From contig NC_045426.1 in NCBI RefSeq assembly GCF_902635505.1, positions 670,811,087 through 670,875,086 on the forward strand: DNA of 64,000 bases. Reading direction: 5' to 3'. A model generated the notes under the pieces. The model saw only the letters and a program-made list of their open reading frames with translations. It was not told where the DNA came from and ran no database searches. The DNA is from Sarcophilus harrisii (lineage: Eukaryota > Chordata > Mammalia > Dasyuromorphia > Dasyuridae). A program made the position numbers and the translations under genes. This document shows positions 21,472-31,224 of the stretch, piece after piece; position 1 is the stretch's first letter; the number at the start of each line of letters is the position of its first letter.

Positions 21472-21620
21472 TGGGGCAGCTAGGTAGCGCAGTGGATAGA
21501 GCACCAGCCCTGAAGTCAGGAGGACCTGAGTTCAAATTTGACCTCAGCCACTTAACTGTCCTGGCTGTGTGACCCTGGGCAAGTCACTTAACCTCTATTG
21601 CCTCAGGAAAAAAAAGCAGC
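21472..21620 (+). mobile_element. Full-length WSINE1-type SINE
   Basis: 'ggggcagctaggtagcgcag', 'aagtcaggaggacctgagtt', 'tgaccctgggcaagtcactt', ending with an A-rich tail. The flanks 'agttggaagg' (21462) and 'agctggaagg' (21621) are a target-site duplication with one change. Confidence 0.93.
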
Positions 21621-21794
21621 AGCTGGAAGGCCATTTGTTGGAGACCTTGTAGAGGAGATTCATGCTTTGGATAGGAGCTTTGATCAGATGCTTTCTGAGG
21701 TCTCATCCAGCTCCGGGATTCTATGATACAAAATGACAGAATTGCAGATTTTCATTCAATGTAAGGATGAATTTTCTAATAATTAGACCTTTTA

Positions 21795-21960
21795 AAATTT
21801 AGGCTACTTTTTGTGGTACTGACATCTCTCTCAATGGAAGTATTCAAGCAGAAGCTAAAAGTGCATCTATCAGGGAACTGGCAGAAGGGAATCTTTCATT
21901 GCATGAGGGTCTTTTACATGTCCTCTAAAATTCTTTTCTGTTCTGACATTCTCTGGTCCT
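21795..21960 (+). mobile_element. L3/CR1 3'-end fragment
   Basis: 'aatggaagtattcaagcaga' and 'agctaaaagtgcatctatca' match the CR1 tail pattern; low certainty. Confidence 0.4.
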
Positions 21961-22804
21961 ATGGGGTTCTTATGATTGAGGATAGGATGGTCATTGACAG
22001 ATCTCCAGTTATACTGATTTCACTTCCTACAGGGAATATCTGCAACGGAGGGGACCATCTTTTATTATTTTCATTGTGTCCCTTTAATATTCCCCTATTG
22101 AGATCAATAGCTACTTCTCTGCCCCTAAAGATTCTTGAAATGAAGGTATGGATTAATTCCTTAATCAAGAGACTTGGGATTCAGAGAGGAATGGGTTTTC
22201 AAAGTGGATTGAATGATTCTTTCTTGGAGGACTCAAATGGAGGCCTCCTGGGAATAGGCAAGTTGTAGGCTACTCTCCTCTCTGCCATGGCTCCATCCCT
22301 GTAGGGTGATGAGCTACTTAAGGAATAGAGGGATAATTGGGCAATTTGACTCACAAAGAGCTATAGGAATTGAGCCCTTGGAGGCTCCAGAAATTGTAAA
22401 TATTCCCCTTCTTCTCAATGTTCTACCTTCCTCTCCCCATCATTTCTTGTATCCCAGGCCAAGAGGGAAGCCATATGTACTTTCCTGCCTCCCATGCCCG
22501 GTGTCTTTCCTTGGGGTCAGGGCTACTGACTTCTTTATTCCCTCTACCTAGGGCAGAGAAAGTTGATCCTGTTCCTCTGTGATGTTGTCTAAATCTTGCT
22601 GAGCCACCATAGCCTGGTAAGTGCTCTTGAAGAAGAAAGGCAGAGTGGTGAAGGGAAGCAGAATGTCTATCAGATGGGTCAGGGAGACTTTGATCTGTTC
22701 ATGCTAGAGGCTGAACCACTGCAGCCTCATCCCTTTCATGTACCATCTTCTACTCTGTTCAGGGCAGCCCTAAGCCTTCAGTCTAACAGTCCTCAGAGCT
22801 TCAG
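21961..22804. other. No gene supported
   Basis: Open frames at 21813-22268, 22306-22551 and 22596-22844 are of chance length, have no domain, and lie between decayed repeats. Base composition is somewhat more balanced than nearby. This could be unique sequence. Confidence 0.4.
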
Positions 22805-22990
22805 TCAATCAATAAGCACTTTTATTATGTGCCAGATACTATAACAAGTACTCAGTATACAAATGTAAAAGCAAAAAATATGGTCTCCACTCATGACAAA
22901 GTCACATTTTTATGGAGGGAGCTAACATTTAAATAATTGCACACATATAAGAGATATATAATATAAGTGGAAGAAAATTTCAGAGTGAAG
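22805..22990 (-). mobile_element. L2 LINE 3' fragment
   Basis: 'aataagcacttttattatgt', 'gccagatactataacaagta' and 'taatataagtgg' match the reversed L2 3' region. Confidence 0.6.
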
Positions 22991-23537
22991 GATTAAGCCT
23001 GGGTAATCCAGGGTTCAGTGTGAGGCTGCTTATTCAGGCCTGGGTCAGGCTGGAATCCTAGCCAGACCAATGCAGAGTCCCATCTGGTCCTGTTGCCCCA
23101 GTCATCTATGCCTGGGTAAAAAGAAAAAAAATCTCATTCTGCTTCTAAAGGGAATGATTCTGGCTCCAGGAATCATGGGATCTAGAATGGGAGTATCTCT
23201 TTAGCCCATACCACCATACCCAGGGCTGTGAATCCTTGGCCTGAACTCTTGTGCCAAAATGCACTCAAAAGAAGCTTGTATATTGAGGTAGGGGGTTGTA
23301 GAGAAAGATACTGTTCATTAACAGTAGCCAGTGGAGAGATGGAGATTGCTTTGTCTAAGTTGGAAAAAGGACAAGAAGGTCCGGAGGGGAGGGATTGAGA
23401 GATCTGGGATAGATGGGAAATGTGGGTAGATTCCTAGCAACACAAGAAAGCAGAAAGTACAATAGCTGAGGCATAGAGAGACACTAAATTCATGATAAAG
23501 GATAAGTGTTCTACTCAGGATTGTGCTGGTAAATGTT
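22991..23537. other. No gene or recognised repeat
   Basis: Mixed-composition spacer; nothing recognised. Confidence 0.4.
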
Positions 23538-23538
23538 T

Positions 23539-23843
23539 AGCAACTCATTCTCCAAAAATGTGCTCATGATTCACTTTTAAGTTTAATTTATTACAAACAT
23601 TTTATCCATCCCTTTTTAAAGTTCAGACTTAAGACAAATTGAGCTATGATTTGTAACATTTGCTGGGTTTTGATTCCATAAATGCTCATACTGCACACTT
23701 AATAATCAGTTCTCAATAGCTATTTGGGCTTGCTTGGGATTGCCCCTGTTTCTGCTGGTAAAGGGCCACAATAAACTCATAGGATCATCAAATTTGGAGG
23801 CAGAAGCAACCTTACAGGTTCAAGGATTATAGGATCATGGATT
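23539..23843. repeat. Left arm of imperfect palindrome
   Basis: Blocks in order: A 23539-23570 ('ttctccaaaaatgtgctcat'), B 23570-23650 ('acttttaagtttaattta', 'cagacttaagacaaattgag') and C 23800-23843 ('aaggattataggatcatgga'). Each recurs inverted on the right: C' 23995-24041, B' 24043-24124, A' 24516-24549. Between B and C lie about 150 bp absent from the right arm. They end in 'ccacaataaactcat' and may be a piece of an old LTR-like repeat. Confidence 0.8.
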
Positions 23844-23994
23844 TAGTGCTAAATCTCTCATTTTATAGATGAGGAAATTGGGATCCAGGATTGCTTGTGG
23901 TTACAAAACTAATCTGAGGTGAGATTTGTCAAATGAGAAACAATTTGGCATAATGGATAAAGTATTAGATAAGGGGTCAGAAAGACCTGTTTCA
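23844..23994. mobile_element. Palindrome centre with MIR-like sequence
   Basis: The loop holds reversed MIR-like ('cattttatagatgaggaaat') and forward MIR-like ('ggcataatggataaagtatt') pieces facing each other, as expected if the palindrome axis lies here. Confidence 0.5.
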
Positions 23995-24549
23995 AATCCA
24001 TGATCCTATAATCCTTGGACATGTAAGGTCACTTCTGCTTCTAATCATGGCTCAATTTGTCTTAAGTTTGGACTTAAGGGATGGATAAAATGTTTGTTAT
24101 AGATTAAACTTAAAAGTGAATCATTGTAATGGGCTGAAGCTTGAGTTGATGCACTGAGGTCCCAAGCACGTGAGGCTAAATAGGAATTGGACCATACTCT
24201 ATTAATATATATGCTTGGAGAAAGAATGGCCCCTGCCCACTCTTTGTGCAAGTCCTGATGTGTTGTATAGGAAATGACAATTTTGGTGGGTGGAGGCAGA
24301 GGGGTGGAGAGAGGAGCGGAGAGAGACAGCTGGCTGGCTTCTGGTCTGGCTGGCTTCTTGACGCAACTGCACACATTGCTATCATGATCCCCCTTCACCT
24401 CTGATCCTCCTTCACCTCCGATCCTTCTTCACCTCTACTGAGGATAAAGATTGAAGATTTTCCCTTAACCTGAATTCCTGACTCCGGTTAATTTTAAAAT
24501 ACACAGTCATCACAAATCATGAGCACATTTTTTGGAGAATCGGTTACTT
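23995..24549. repeat. Right arm of imperfect palindrome, split by a solo LTR
   Basis: Inverted copies C', B' and A' of the left arm. A' is parted from B' by the solo LTR at 24125-24505, which therefore inserted after the palindrome formed. Confidence 0.8.
24125..24505 (+). mobile_element. Solo LTR of a marsupial endogenous retrovirus (fossil)
   Basis: About 381 bp starting 'tgtaatgggctgaagc' and ending in CA, with the usual TG..CA termini. A poly(A)-signal-like 'ggataaagat' lies in the last third. The flanks are 'atcat' (24120-24124) and 'gtcat' (24506-24510), an approximate 5-base duplication. No internal retroviral sequence is present, so it is the remnant of recombination between two LTRs. 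Family is not assigned; moderate age. Confidence 0.72.
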
Positions 24550-24639
24550 GAATTCTGTTTCCTTTTTCTCTTACTCTGACTTGAGCTCAACCTCTCTTGA
24601 CTATGCAACAAGTCTAGCATCCTGCTGTTCATCGGTTCC

Positions 24640-24815
24640 CAAGTTTTGGAATTATTTGGCATATCAGAGAGCATGTAGTTTGACTCTTTAGTTTTATAGA
24701 TGGGTGAACAGATACAAGAAAGAGAATTAACTTGCTTATTGTCACAGAAGTAATGAGTGATCAAAAACTAAGATTTTACACCTTCTTACTCTAGTGCTCT
24801 TTCCATTACCATATA
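24640..24815 (-). mobile_element. MIR-type SINE fragment
   Basis: 'gttttatagatgggtgaaca', 'attgtcacagaagtaatgag' and 'actctagtgctctttccatt' match the reversed MIR3-like pattern. Confidence 0.6.
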
Positions 24816-24949
24816 CTGACAACTAATCTTGGCACCCAAGCTTTTTCCTTTTTCTCTTTGACTCCCACTTGGGTCCACTTTAATTTTATTTCTTTCTAAT
24901 CCAGGACAATTGGCTCTTTCCTGGAAGAACCAGAGACCCCTTGGCTCAC

Positions 24950-25080
24950 AGATTATTAATAGCTAGTGTTTGAGTAAAAGACTGAGCATGGGGAGACCTG
25001 TCTTCTGGAGCACCCTCCTCCACTCATGTGCTAAGTGATCTTTGACAAGTAATTTCACCATCTGTGGGTCTGTGAGTCTG
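24950..25080 (+). mobile_element. MIR fragment (weak)
   Basis: 'gtgctaagtgatctttgaca' and 'agtaatttcaccatctgtgg' fit a diverged MIR core. Confidence 0.4.
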
Positions 25081-25664
25081 ATCTGTATGTCTATGTGTGT
25101 CTCTGAGTACTTGGTTTGGAGCTGTATATGATTTTGAGATCTTTGTATCTAGTCTCAGACTCTTCTGAATCTTAGTCCTACATTACCAACTGTCTAGCAG
25201 CTAACTATGCATTTAAAACAGATTTCATTATCTTTTCCTTCAAACACACTCCCTTCCCAACTTCCCCTGCTCTACAGTGGACACCATCATCCTTCTAATC
25301 TCCCAGATTTGTAAACTTAGAGTCATTATCAACTCTTTATGCTCTTAAATCCCACATATCAAAATGCTTATTGCATCTGACCATTTCCATTTCCACAGTT
25401 CTCACGTGTCCTTTTTTCTATTTACATAATTATTATTCTAGTTCAGATCCTCATTATCTCTTATTTGACTTGTATTACAATAACTTCTTAATTGGTCTTC
25501 CTATTTTCAGCATCTCTTCCACATATCATCTGCCCCAGAGCTGCCAAAATGATTTTTGCTAAAACACAGTTCTGACTACATTACTCCATTTTTCAGTAAG
25601 TCAAATGTAGGATTTTAGTTTTGTAATTTCCAGTCCTTTACAATTTGGCTCCAATCTGCATTAC

Positions 25665-25905
25665 TTTTGTTGTTCAGTTATTTCAGTTGTGTTTAACTCT
25701 TTGTGATCCCATTTGGGATTTTCTTGGCATAGATACTGAAGTGGTTTGCCATTTCCTTCTCCAGCTCATTTTACAGACAAGGAAGCGAGGCAAATGGAGT
25801 TAAGACTTGTCCACAGTTAATAAGTGATTGAGGATGATGAGTCTTCCTGATTGCAAGCCCAGTGCTGTATCCACTGTGAGTCCACCTAGCTGTCCATTTA
25901 AAATT
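25665..25905 (-). mobile_element. MAR1-type CORE-SINE
   Basis: 'tgttgttcagttatttcagt', 'actctttgtgatcccatttg', 'ggtttgccatttccttctcc', 'tgtatccactgtgagtccac'. Confidence 0.85.
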
Positions 25906-25952
25906 TCCAATATGTATTTCTAGTCTTTTGAATATTTCCCCTTTATGCAACT

Positions 25953-26210
25953 AGAGGCACCCAGTTGGCTCAGTAGATAGAGCACTGGTACTGGAGTCAG
26001 AAAGACCTGAACTCAATTCAATCTCAGACACTTATTAATTGTTGGGTTCTTGGCAAGTCACTTAAACTGTTTGCCTCAGTTTCCCCAGATATAAAATGAG
26101 GATAATAATATAATAAACCAGGATTGTTGTGATGATCAAATTAGATAACATTTGTAAGGCACTCAGCATAATGACTGGCACTAGTAGGTGCTTAGTCAAT
26201 GTTTGTTCCC
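25953..26210 (+). mobile_element. MIR/THER-type CORE-SINE
   Basis: 'ggcacccagttggctcagta', 'gagtcagaaagacctgaact', 'agtttccccagatataaaat', 'agcataatgactggcactag'. Confidence 0.8.
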
Positions 26211-26704
26211 TTTCCCTTATTCTTTCATACAACCTGTGGTTCAACCAAGCCAGATAACTTTTTTTCCCCTCACATGTGACATTCTATTTCTTATCTCTGT
26301 GCATGCTCCTAGACTATCTCCTATGCCTAGAATTCCCTCCCTCTTCATCTCTTAGAATTTTTGGTTTCACTGAAAATTTAACCCAATTGCCATCTTCTAT
26401 ATGAAACATTTTGTATTAGCATCTTCCTCCAGAAAAATACAAAATATATTTTGTATATTACTATATATGTACATGTTGTTTTTCTGATAGAAAGTAAGCT
26501 CTTTGGGTATAGAGATGTTTGTTTTTGTGTACCCAGCACCTAGCACAGTATAGATTAAGCGTAGGTGCTTAATAAATGTGAATTGGCATTTGCTTCATTT
26601 TTGCAGTCTCTGAATATTTGTGCAGTCTGGCTGTAGGTTTGTTTGAGTCTGCACAGACCTAATAACATGTGTAACTCTGTGTGAGGTCATTGTGTCTGAC
26701 TGTT

Positions 26705-27300
26705 TGGATTTGTACGTGTGCCATTTGCAGATGACATAGCTTTTTCAGGAGAAAAGCTAGCATTTTGGACGACAAACTCAGAATACAAAGCGAAATTGAA
26801 GGGCTAAGATGAATTGAATAAGATTAAATTTATTTGGAATAAATTTGAAATCTTACGTAAATTCAAAAATGAAATTCATACATGCAAGTTGGGGAGACAT
26901 TAGTGCTAGCAAAAAATTCTGGGGTGTTAGTGGATTGTAAATGAAATAAATATTGCCAGTAAGATGCACAGAAAACAAATGCAATTTAGGATGCATAAGA
27001 AGGGACATATGAGAAGATGATTGTCTTGCCTGGTCAGACCATATTTAGAGCAATGTCATGGGTATCAGATTTTTAAGAAGGACGTTGATAAGAAATGCCA
27101 TATGAAGGGAGATTTGGTAATTGCCTGCAAGTCTTTGAAAGACAATCATGTGGAAAATGGGTTAGTGTCTTTCTGTTCGATTCAAGAGAGCAAAACTAGG
27201 GGCAATGGGAGGCAAATTTATGCCTGGATATGAGGAAAAACCTTCCTAACAATTAAAATTATCCCAAGAGGACTGGGCTTCTAGGGTTGCATATTTGTAG
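26705..27300 (+). mobile_element. L3/CR1 LINE, ORF2 end and 3' region
   Basis: 'catttgcagatgacatagct' encodes the FADDI active-site context. It is followed by 'gttagtggattgtaaatgaa', 'tcagaccatatttagagcaa', 'aaaaaccttcctaacaatta', the ordered blocks of the L3/CR1 3' part. Confidence 0.75.
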
Positions 27301-27740
27301 ACATTTTCAAGGAAAGATTATTCTCATATGTGAACTTGGGCAGTGGGTCTGTGGATTGGCAGCTGGCAGTTGGATATAGTGAGAAAACATTAGGTTTAAG
27401 TGCCATGGATACCAAATTTAGCTCCTTGGTGCTAGATCAGTGAGTTTCAGGTCCATTGGTCTTGGACCTCTACTGCTTTTGCAGCTGAGGTAGGGAAGAT
27501 GAGGGGATACCCAGAAGAATTACTTTTGCCTAGCTCCCAGAACTATTAGAGTTGTCAAACACCGACTGCGGGGAAGATCTGTCTCTCCCTTTGGAAATAG
27601 CTTTTGGCTATGGTATAGTTACTCCAAAGGAGTAATTACAAACATTTCTTTCTTTGGTTCCCTCAGGAGGAAGAGGAGCAGAAGCTTTTTGATTTCATCT
27701 TTTCTTTTCCTATTTATCCTGCTTGCTTTAAAACATTTAT
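27301..27740. other. No gene or recognised repeat
   Basis: Possibly unique sequence; nothing recognised. Confidence 0.4.
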
Positions 27741-28970
27741 TAATTTAAAATTTAATTTATGGAATAAAACAAGCAGTTCTATAATATAATATAAAAAAAG
27801 ATGTTTGCAAATGGAACTGCAATTTTATTTGCTATTCTTTTAGAATATATAATAAAGTTATGCAAATTTCTTTTTTTTCCTTTTTCTTCTCCTCCCTGTC
27901 CTAAAGATGTTTATCAGACATAAATATGGATATATGTATATATAAGCAAAATCATTCTTTACATTACTTTTATTTATCAGTTTCTTCTCTGGATACAAAT
28001 AGTGCTTCCTGTAGTTATTTTGGGTGTTTATAATAGTAAAAATGACTTATTCATTTAAAGTTGTTCTTAAAACAACATTGCTGTTATGCTCTTTATTATT
28101 TTGTACAAGTCTATCTATGTTTTTCTAAGATCATTGAACTCTTCATTTCTTATAGCACAGTAGTATTCCATCTCAATTACATTCCACAATTTGTTTAGCT
28201 GTTCCCCAATTGATGGATATCCTTTCAATGTCTAGTTCTTTGCTACCACAAAGAGAGCTGCTCTAAATAAAAGAGAACAACTTTCTGTAAATATTTTAGA
28301 ATACATTGGCTTTTTTCTTTTTATTTAATTATCTTGGGAAATTGACCTAGTAGTGGTATTGTTGGGTCAAAGTTTATAGGCAGTTTAATAACTCGTTGGG
28401 CCTAATTCTAGATTGCTCTCCAAAATGATTGGATCAGTTCAGAGTTTCACCAATAATGAATTAGTGTCCCAATTTTCCCATATATTCTCCAACATTTGTC
28501 AATTTCCCTTCTAATCTTTTTAACCAATTTGATAGGGGAAAAATAATATCTCAAGTTCTTTATTATTTGAGATTTGAAATCTTTATCTGAGGAAACATCT
28601 ACAAAATTTCCCTCTCCCTACCAATTTCTGCTTTCCTTTTGATTTTGGGCATATTTATTTTATTTGCATAAAACTTTTAAATTTAATGTAATTGACATGA
28701 TCCATTTTATATTTTACTCTGCTATCTCTTGTTTATTCATAAATTGTTAATTATCTATATATGTAATATGCTCCATTTTTTGGTAATATTTATTTATATC
28801 TAAGTCATGTATCCATTTTAACCTTATTTTGGTATATGGTGTAAGATGCTGTTTATGCCCAATTTCTGACACACTGCTTTCCAGTTTTCCCAACAATTTT
28901 TTAAACCAAATAATGAATTCTTATCCCCAAATTGTAAGTCTTTACACTTGTCAAATACAAGATAAACAAT
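27741..28970 (-). mobile_element. Old L1 LINE 3' portion
   Basis: Reversed L1: 'cacagtagtattccatctca', 'ccacaatttgtttagctgtt', 'attgctctccaaaatgattg', 'atgtatccattttaacctta'. The order matches the L1 3' UTR followed by the ORF2 C-terminus. Strongly diverged. Confidence 0.75.
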
Positions 28971-29790
28971 GAGAAGGGATTAAACAAGGATAAACTATTT
29001 ACATTTTAATACAGGGAGATGGTACATATACTCCTGAACTTTATCAACATTAGAAGTCATATAATTACCTATTCAATGTGAGATAATGGCTCTCCTCACC
29101 ATTGGAGTGTTTTGAATGCTTGGTTGTGAGGTAATCGTAGGCAAGGATTAAAGGGCTGAGGGAGAGAAGTTAGGGTCACTTGACTGCAGGACTAAGGAGA
29201 GAGGCTGGAGAATCTGGACTCCAGAATCCAGGATACAATTTATTTAATTTATTATCAATTTATTTAAAGATGGATTGGAGATATAAGACAGAAGGCTAAT
29301 AGATTAAGAGGCCATTACAAAAATGTAAAAGGTCAAAAGCGCCTGAACTCATGAGGTCACTGTGTGAATAAAGAGAAGGCACACAATATATTGTGGAAGT
29401 AGGCTGTTGAGATTTGATAAATGATTAGATATAAGGTGCAAAAAAAAAAAAATTAGAAGTCATAGAAGCAATCTAAATAGACAGAAGACTTTGGAAGGAT
29501 TCTGTTATGTCTTGATGATCTTAGAGGAATGGAAAGGTAGCAAAAGAAAAGGAAAGGTGACTTAGGGAAAATTATTTCACAGAATTGGGCGAAGGAAGTA
29601 GATATCTACACAAACAAGGAGATTGGGGTAGGGAAAGCTGACTTTTGAATCCCACTAACTGAAGTGGAGATAAGAATAGGTGAGTACTGAAATATATTTC
29701 ACTCAACAGAGAAATTGTAGGAAAAGGGAAGAACGGTGAAGAGGGAAGGTTGATTAAGAGAGGAATTGGTTTTAATGGAACAAACTCTAA
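28971..29790. other. No gene; unassigned sequence
   Basis: A purine-rich stretch without open frames. It may belong to L1 3' sequence continuing at 29795, but I could not match it. Confidence 0.35.
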
Positions 29791-29794
29791 CTAT

Positions 29795-30325
29795 GGATGT
29801 ACAACAATATTAATGGCTATTTTTGATGTGGCAAAGAATTGGAAACGGAGGGGTTTCCATCAACTGGTAAATAGCTTAGCCAGTTACAATATATAAATGT
29901 GATGGAATATTACTGGACTCTAAGAAATGATGAAGGGAATATTTTCAGAGAAACCTGGGAAGACTTGCATGTATGAACTGATTCACTGAAGTGAGCAGAA
30001 CGAGTAGACAATCTATACAATGATAGTCAAAATAATATAAAGACAAATAACTCTGAAAAACTTAGAACTCTGATTAACATAATCACTAACCATGATTACA
30101 GAGAATTAATGGTGAAATATGTTACTCACTTCCTGATAGAGAGATGAAAAACTCATGGTGCTAAATGAGCATATTTGGGGGTGGGGAATATGGCCAATGT
30201 GTAAATTTGGCTTGCTTGACCAACCATGTTTGTAACAGGTTTTTCCCTCTCCCCTTTCTTTTCAATTGGGAGAAGAGATACTAGAAGAGAGGGAAACAGA
30301 TTTTTGTTTAATGAAAAAATAATCC
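29795..30325 (+). mobile_element. L1 LINE 3' end
   Basis: Sense L1 ORF2 C-terminus and 3' UTR: 'gatgtggcaaagaattggaa', 'gatggaatattactggactc', 'gaactgattcactgaagtga', 'gggggtggggaatatggcca'. Ends in an A-rich run near 30320. Confidence 0.8.
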
Positions 30326-30329
30326 TTCA

Positions 30330-30480
30330 AAATTTAATTACAAATGATATCCATTGAGTCTAACCCCCTTCATTTTACAGATCAGAAATGTGAGGTGCAG
30401 AACAGTTAAATGATGTGTCCAGGGTCACACCACTAATTCCGGTTTTCTTGATTTCATATCTAGTACCCCATTCACATACC
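30330..30480 (-). mobile_element. MIR-type SINE fragment
   Basis: 'cttcattttacagatcagaa' and 'gtgtccagggtcacaccact'. Confidence 0.65.
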
Positions 30481-30689
30481 TTTACAGGTATCTGTTAATT
30501 CATAGAATAAAGTCAATTATTGAAGAGGGTAAAAATTAAAGAAGTTGATGAAAAGCTAGAATAATAGACTGAAATTTACTATAACACAAAAAGAGAACTT
30601 ATAAATCATTTTGTCCAAATTCACTTTATAGATGAGAATCAAATAAGAGGAAATGTAATGGAGATAGATGAAATTGCATGTTACCATAT

Positions 30690-30800
30690 GAGGATGTAGA
30701 ATGAAGCTCTTTGAGAGTAGAGACCATTTAATTTTTGTCATTATTTCCCTAATATCTGTTGCAATATTTGGCACATAGTATGTACTCGGTAAATGCTTGT
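30690..30800 (+). mobile_element. L2 LINE 3' end
   Basis: 'tttgagagtagagaccattt' and 'ggcacatagtatgtactcgg'. Confidence 0.65.
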
Positions 30801-30804
30801 TGAA

Positions 30805-30875
30805 TTGAGTACTGGTTGAAGGAACTAAGCATATCTATTCTGGAGAAGAGGAGATCTAGGGGAGCTGCCATAGTT
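30805..30875 (+). mobile_element. L3/CR1 fragment
   Basis: 'ggaactaagcatatctattc' and 'tggagaagaggagatctagg' match the CR1 tail. Confidence 0.5.
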
Positions 30876-30884
30876 TTAAAAATA

Positions 30885-31065
30885 TGACCTCATTTGATCC
30901 TGAGTGGTAGGTGCTATAATAATTCTTATTTTGCAGTTGAGAAAACTGAGGCAAATAGCATTAAGTAACTTACCCAGGATCATACAGCTAGTAAATGTGT
31001 CTGAAGCCAAATTTGAACTCTGCTCTTCCTGACTCCAGGCCCAGTCCTCTAACCTATTTTACATA
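30885..31065 (-). mobile_element. MIR SINE
   Basis: 'gttgagaaaactgaggcaaa', 'cttacccaggatcatacagc', 'ttcctgactccaggcccagt'. Confidence 0.75.
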
Positions 31066-31224
31066 TCTGAAAAATGGTTATGTAGAAGAAGAATAAGATT
31101 CTTTTGTAAATACAGTTAGAATTGGGTTTGTTCTAGTTGATCCTAGAAGGGAGCAGTAAAAGGAGAAGGTGGTAAGTGTAAATAGAGTTCAAGTCAATTT
31201 AAAAAAGAACTTTCTTTTTAAAAA

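Larger units (their letters stand above)
19850..21725 (+). mobile_element. L3/CR1 LINE 3' portion, interrupted
   Basis: L3/CR1 sequence resumes on each side of later insertions: 'cagttcatgtgattaaagcc' (19855), 'gtcatattttgaaaaggaca' (20846), 'atccagaggaaggtgactag' (21150), 'ctcatccagctccgggattc' (21704). Insertions are an L1 (20071-20838), an L2 piece (about 20925-21060) and a SINE (21472-21620). Confidence 0.75.
25180..26590 (+). mobile_element. L2 LINE 3' portion with two nested SINEs
   Basis: L2 sequence at 25180-25660 ('cctcattatctcttatttga', 'cagagctgccaaaatgattt') continues at 26225-26590 ('ctatgcctagaattccctcc', 'acctagcacagtatagatta', 'ggtgcttaataaatg'). The gap holds the SINEs at 25665 and 25953. 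Confidence 0.75.

Noticed and set aside
21472-21545. tRNA-like sequence as a tRNA gene
   Set aside because: It is the head of a SINE with a full SINE body, A-rich tail and target duplication; the other SINE heads are the same.
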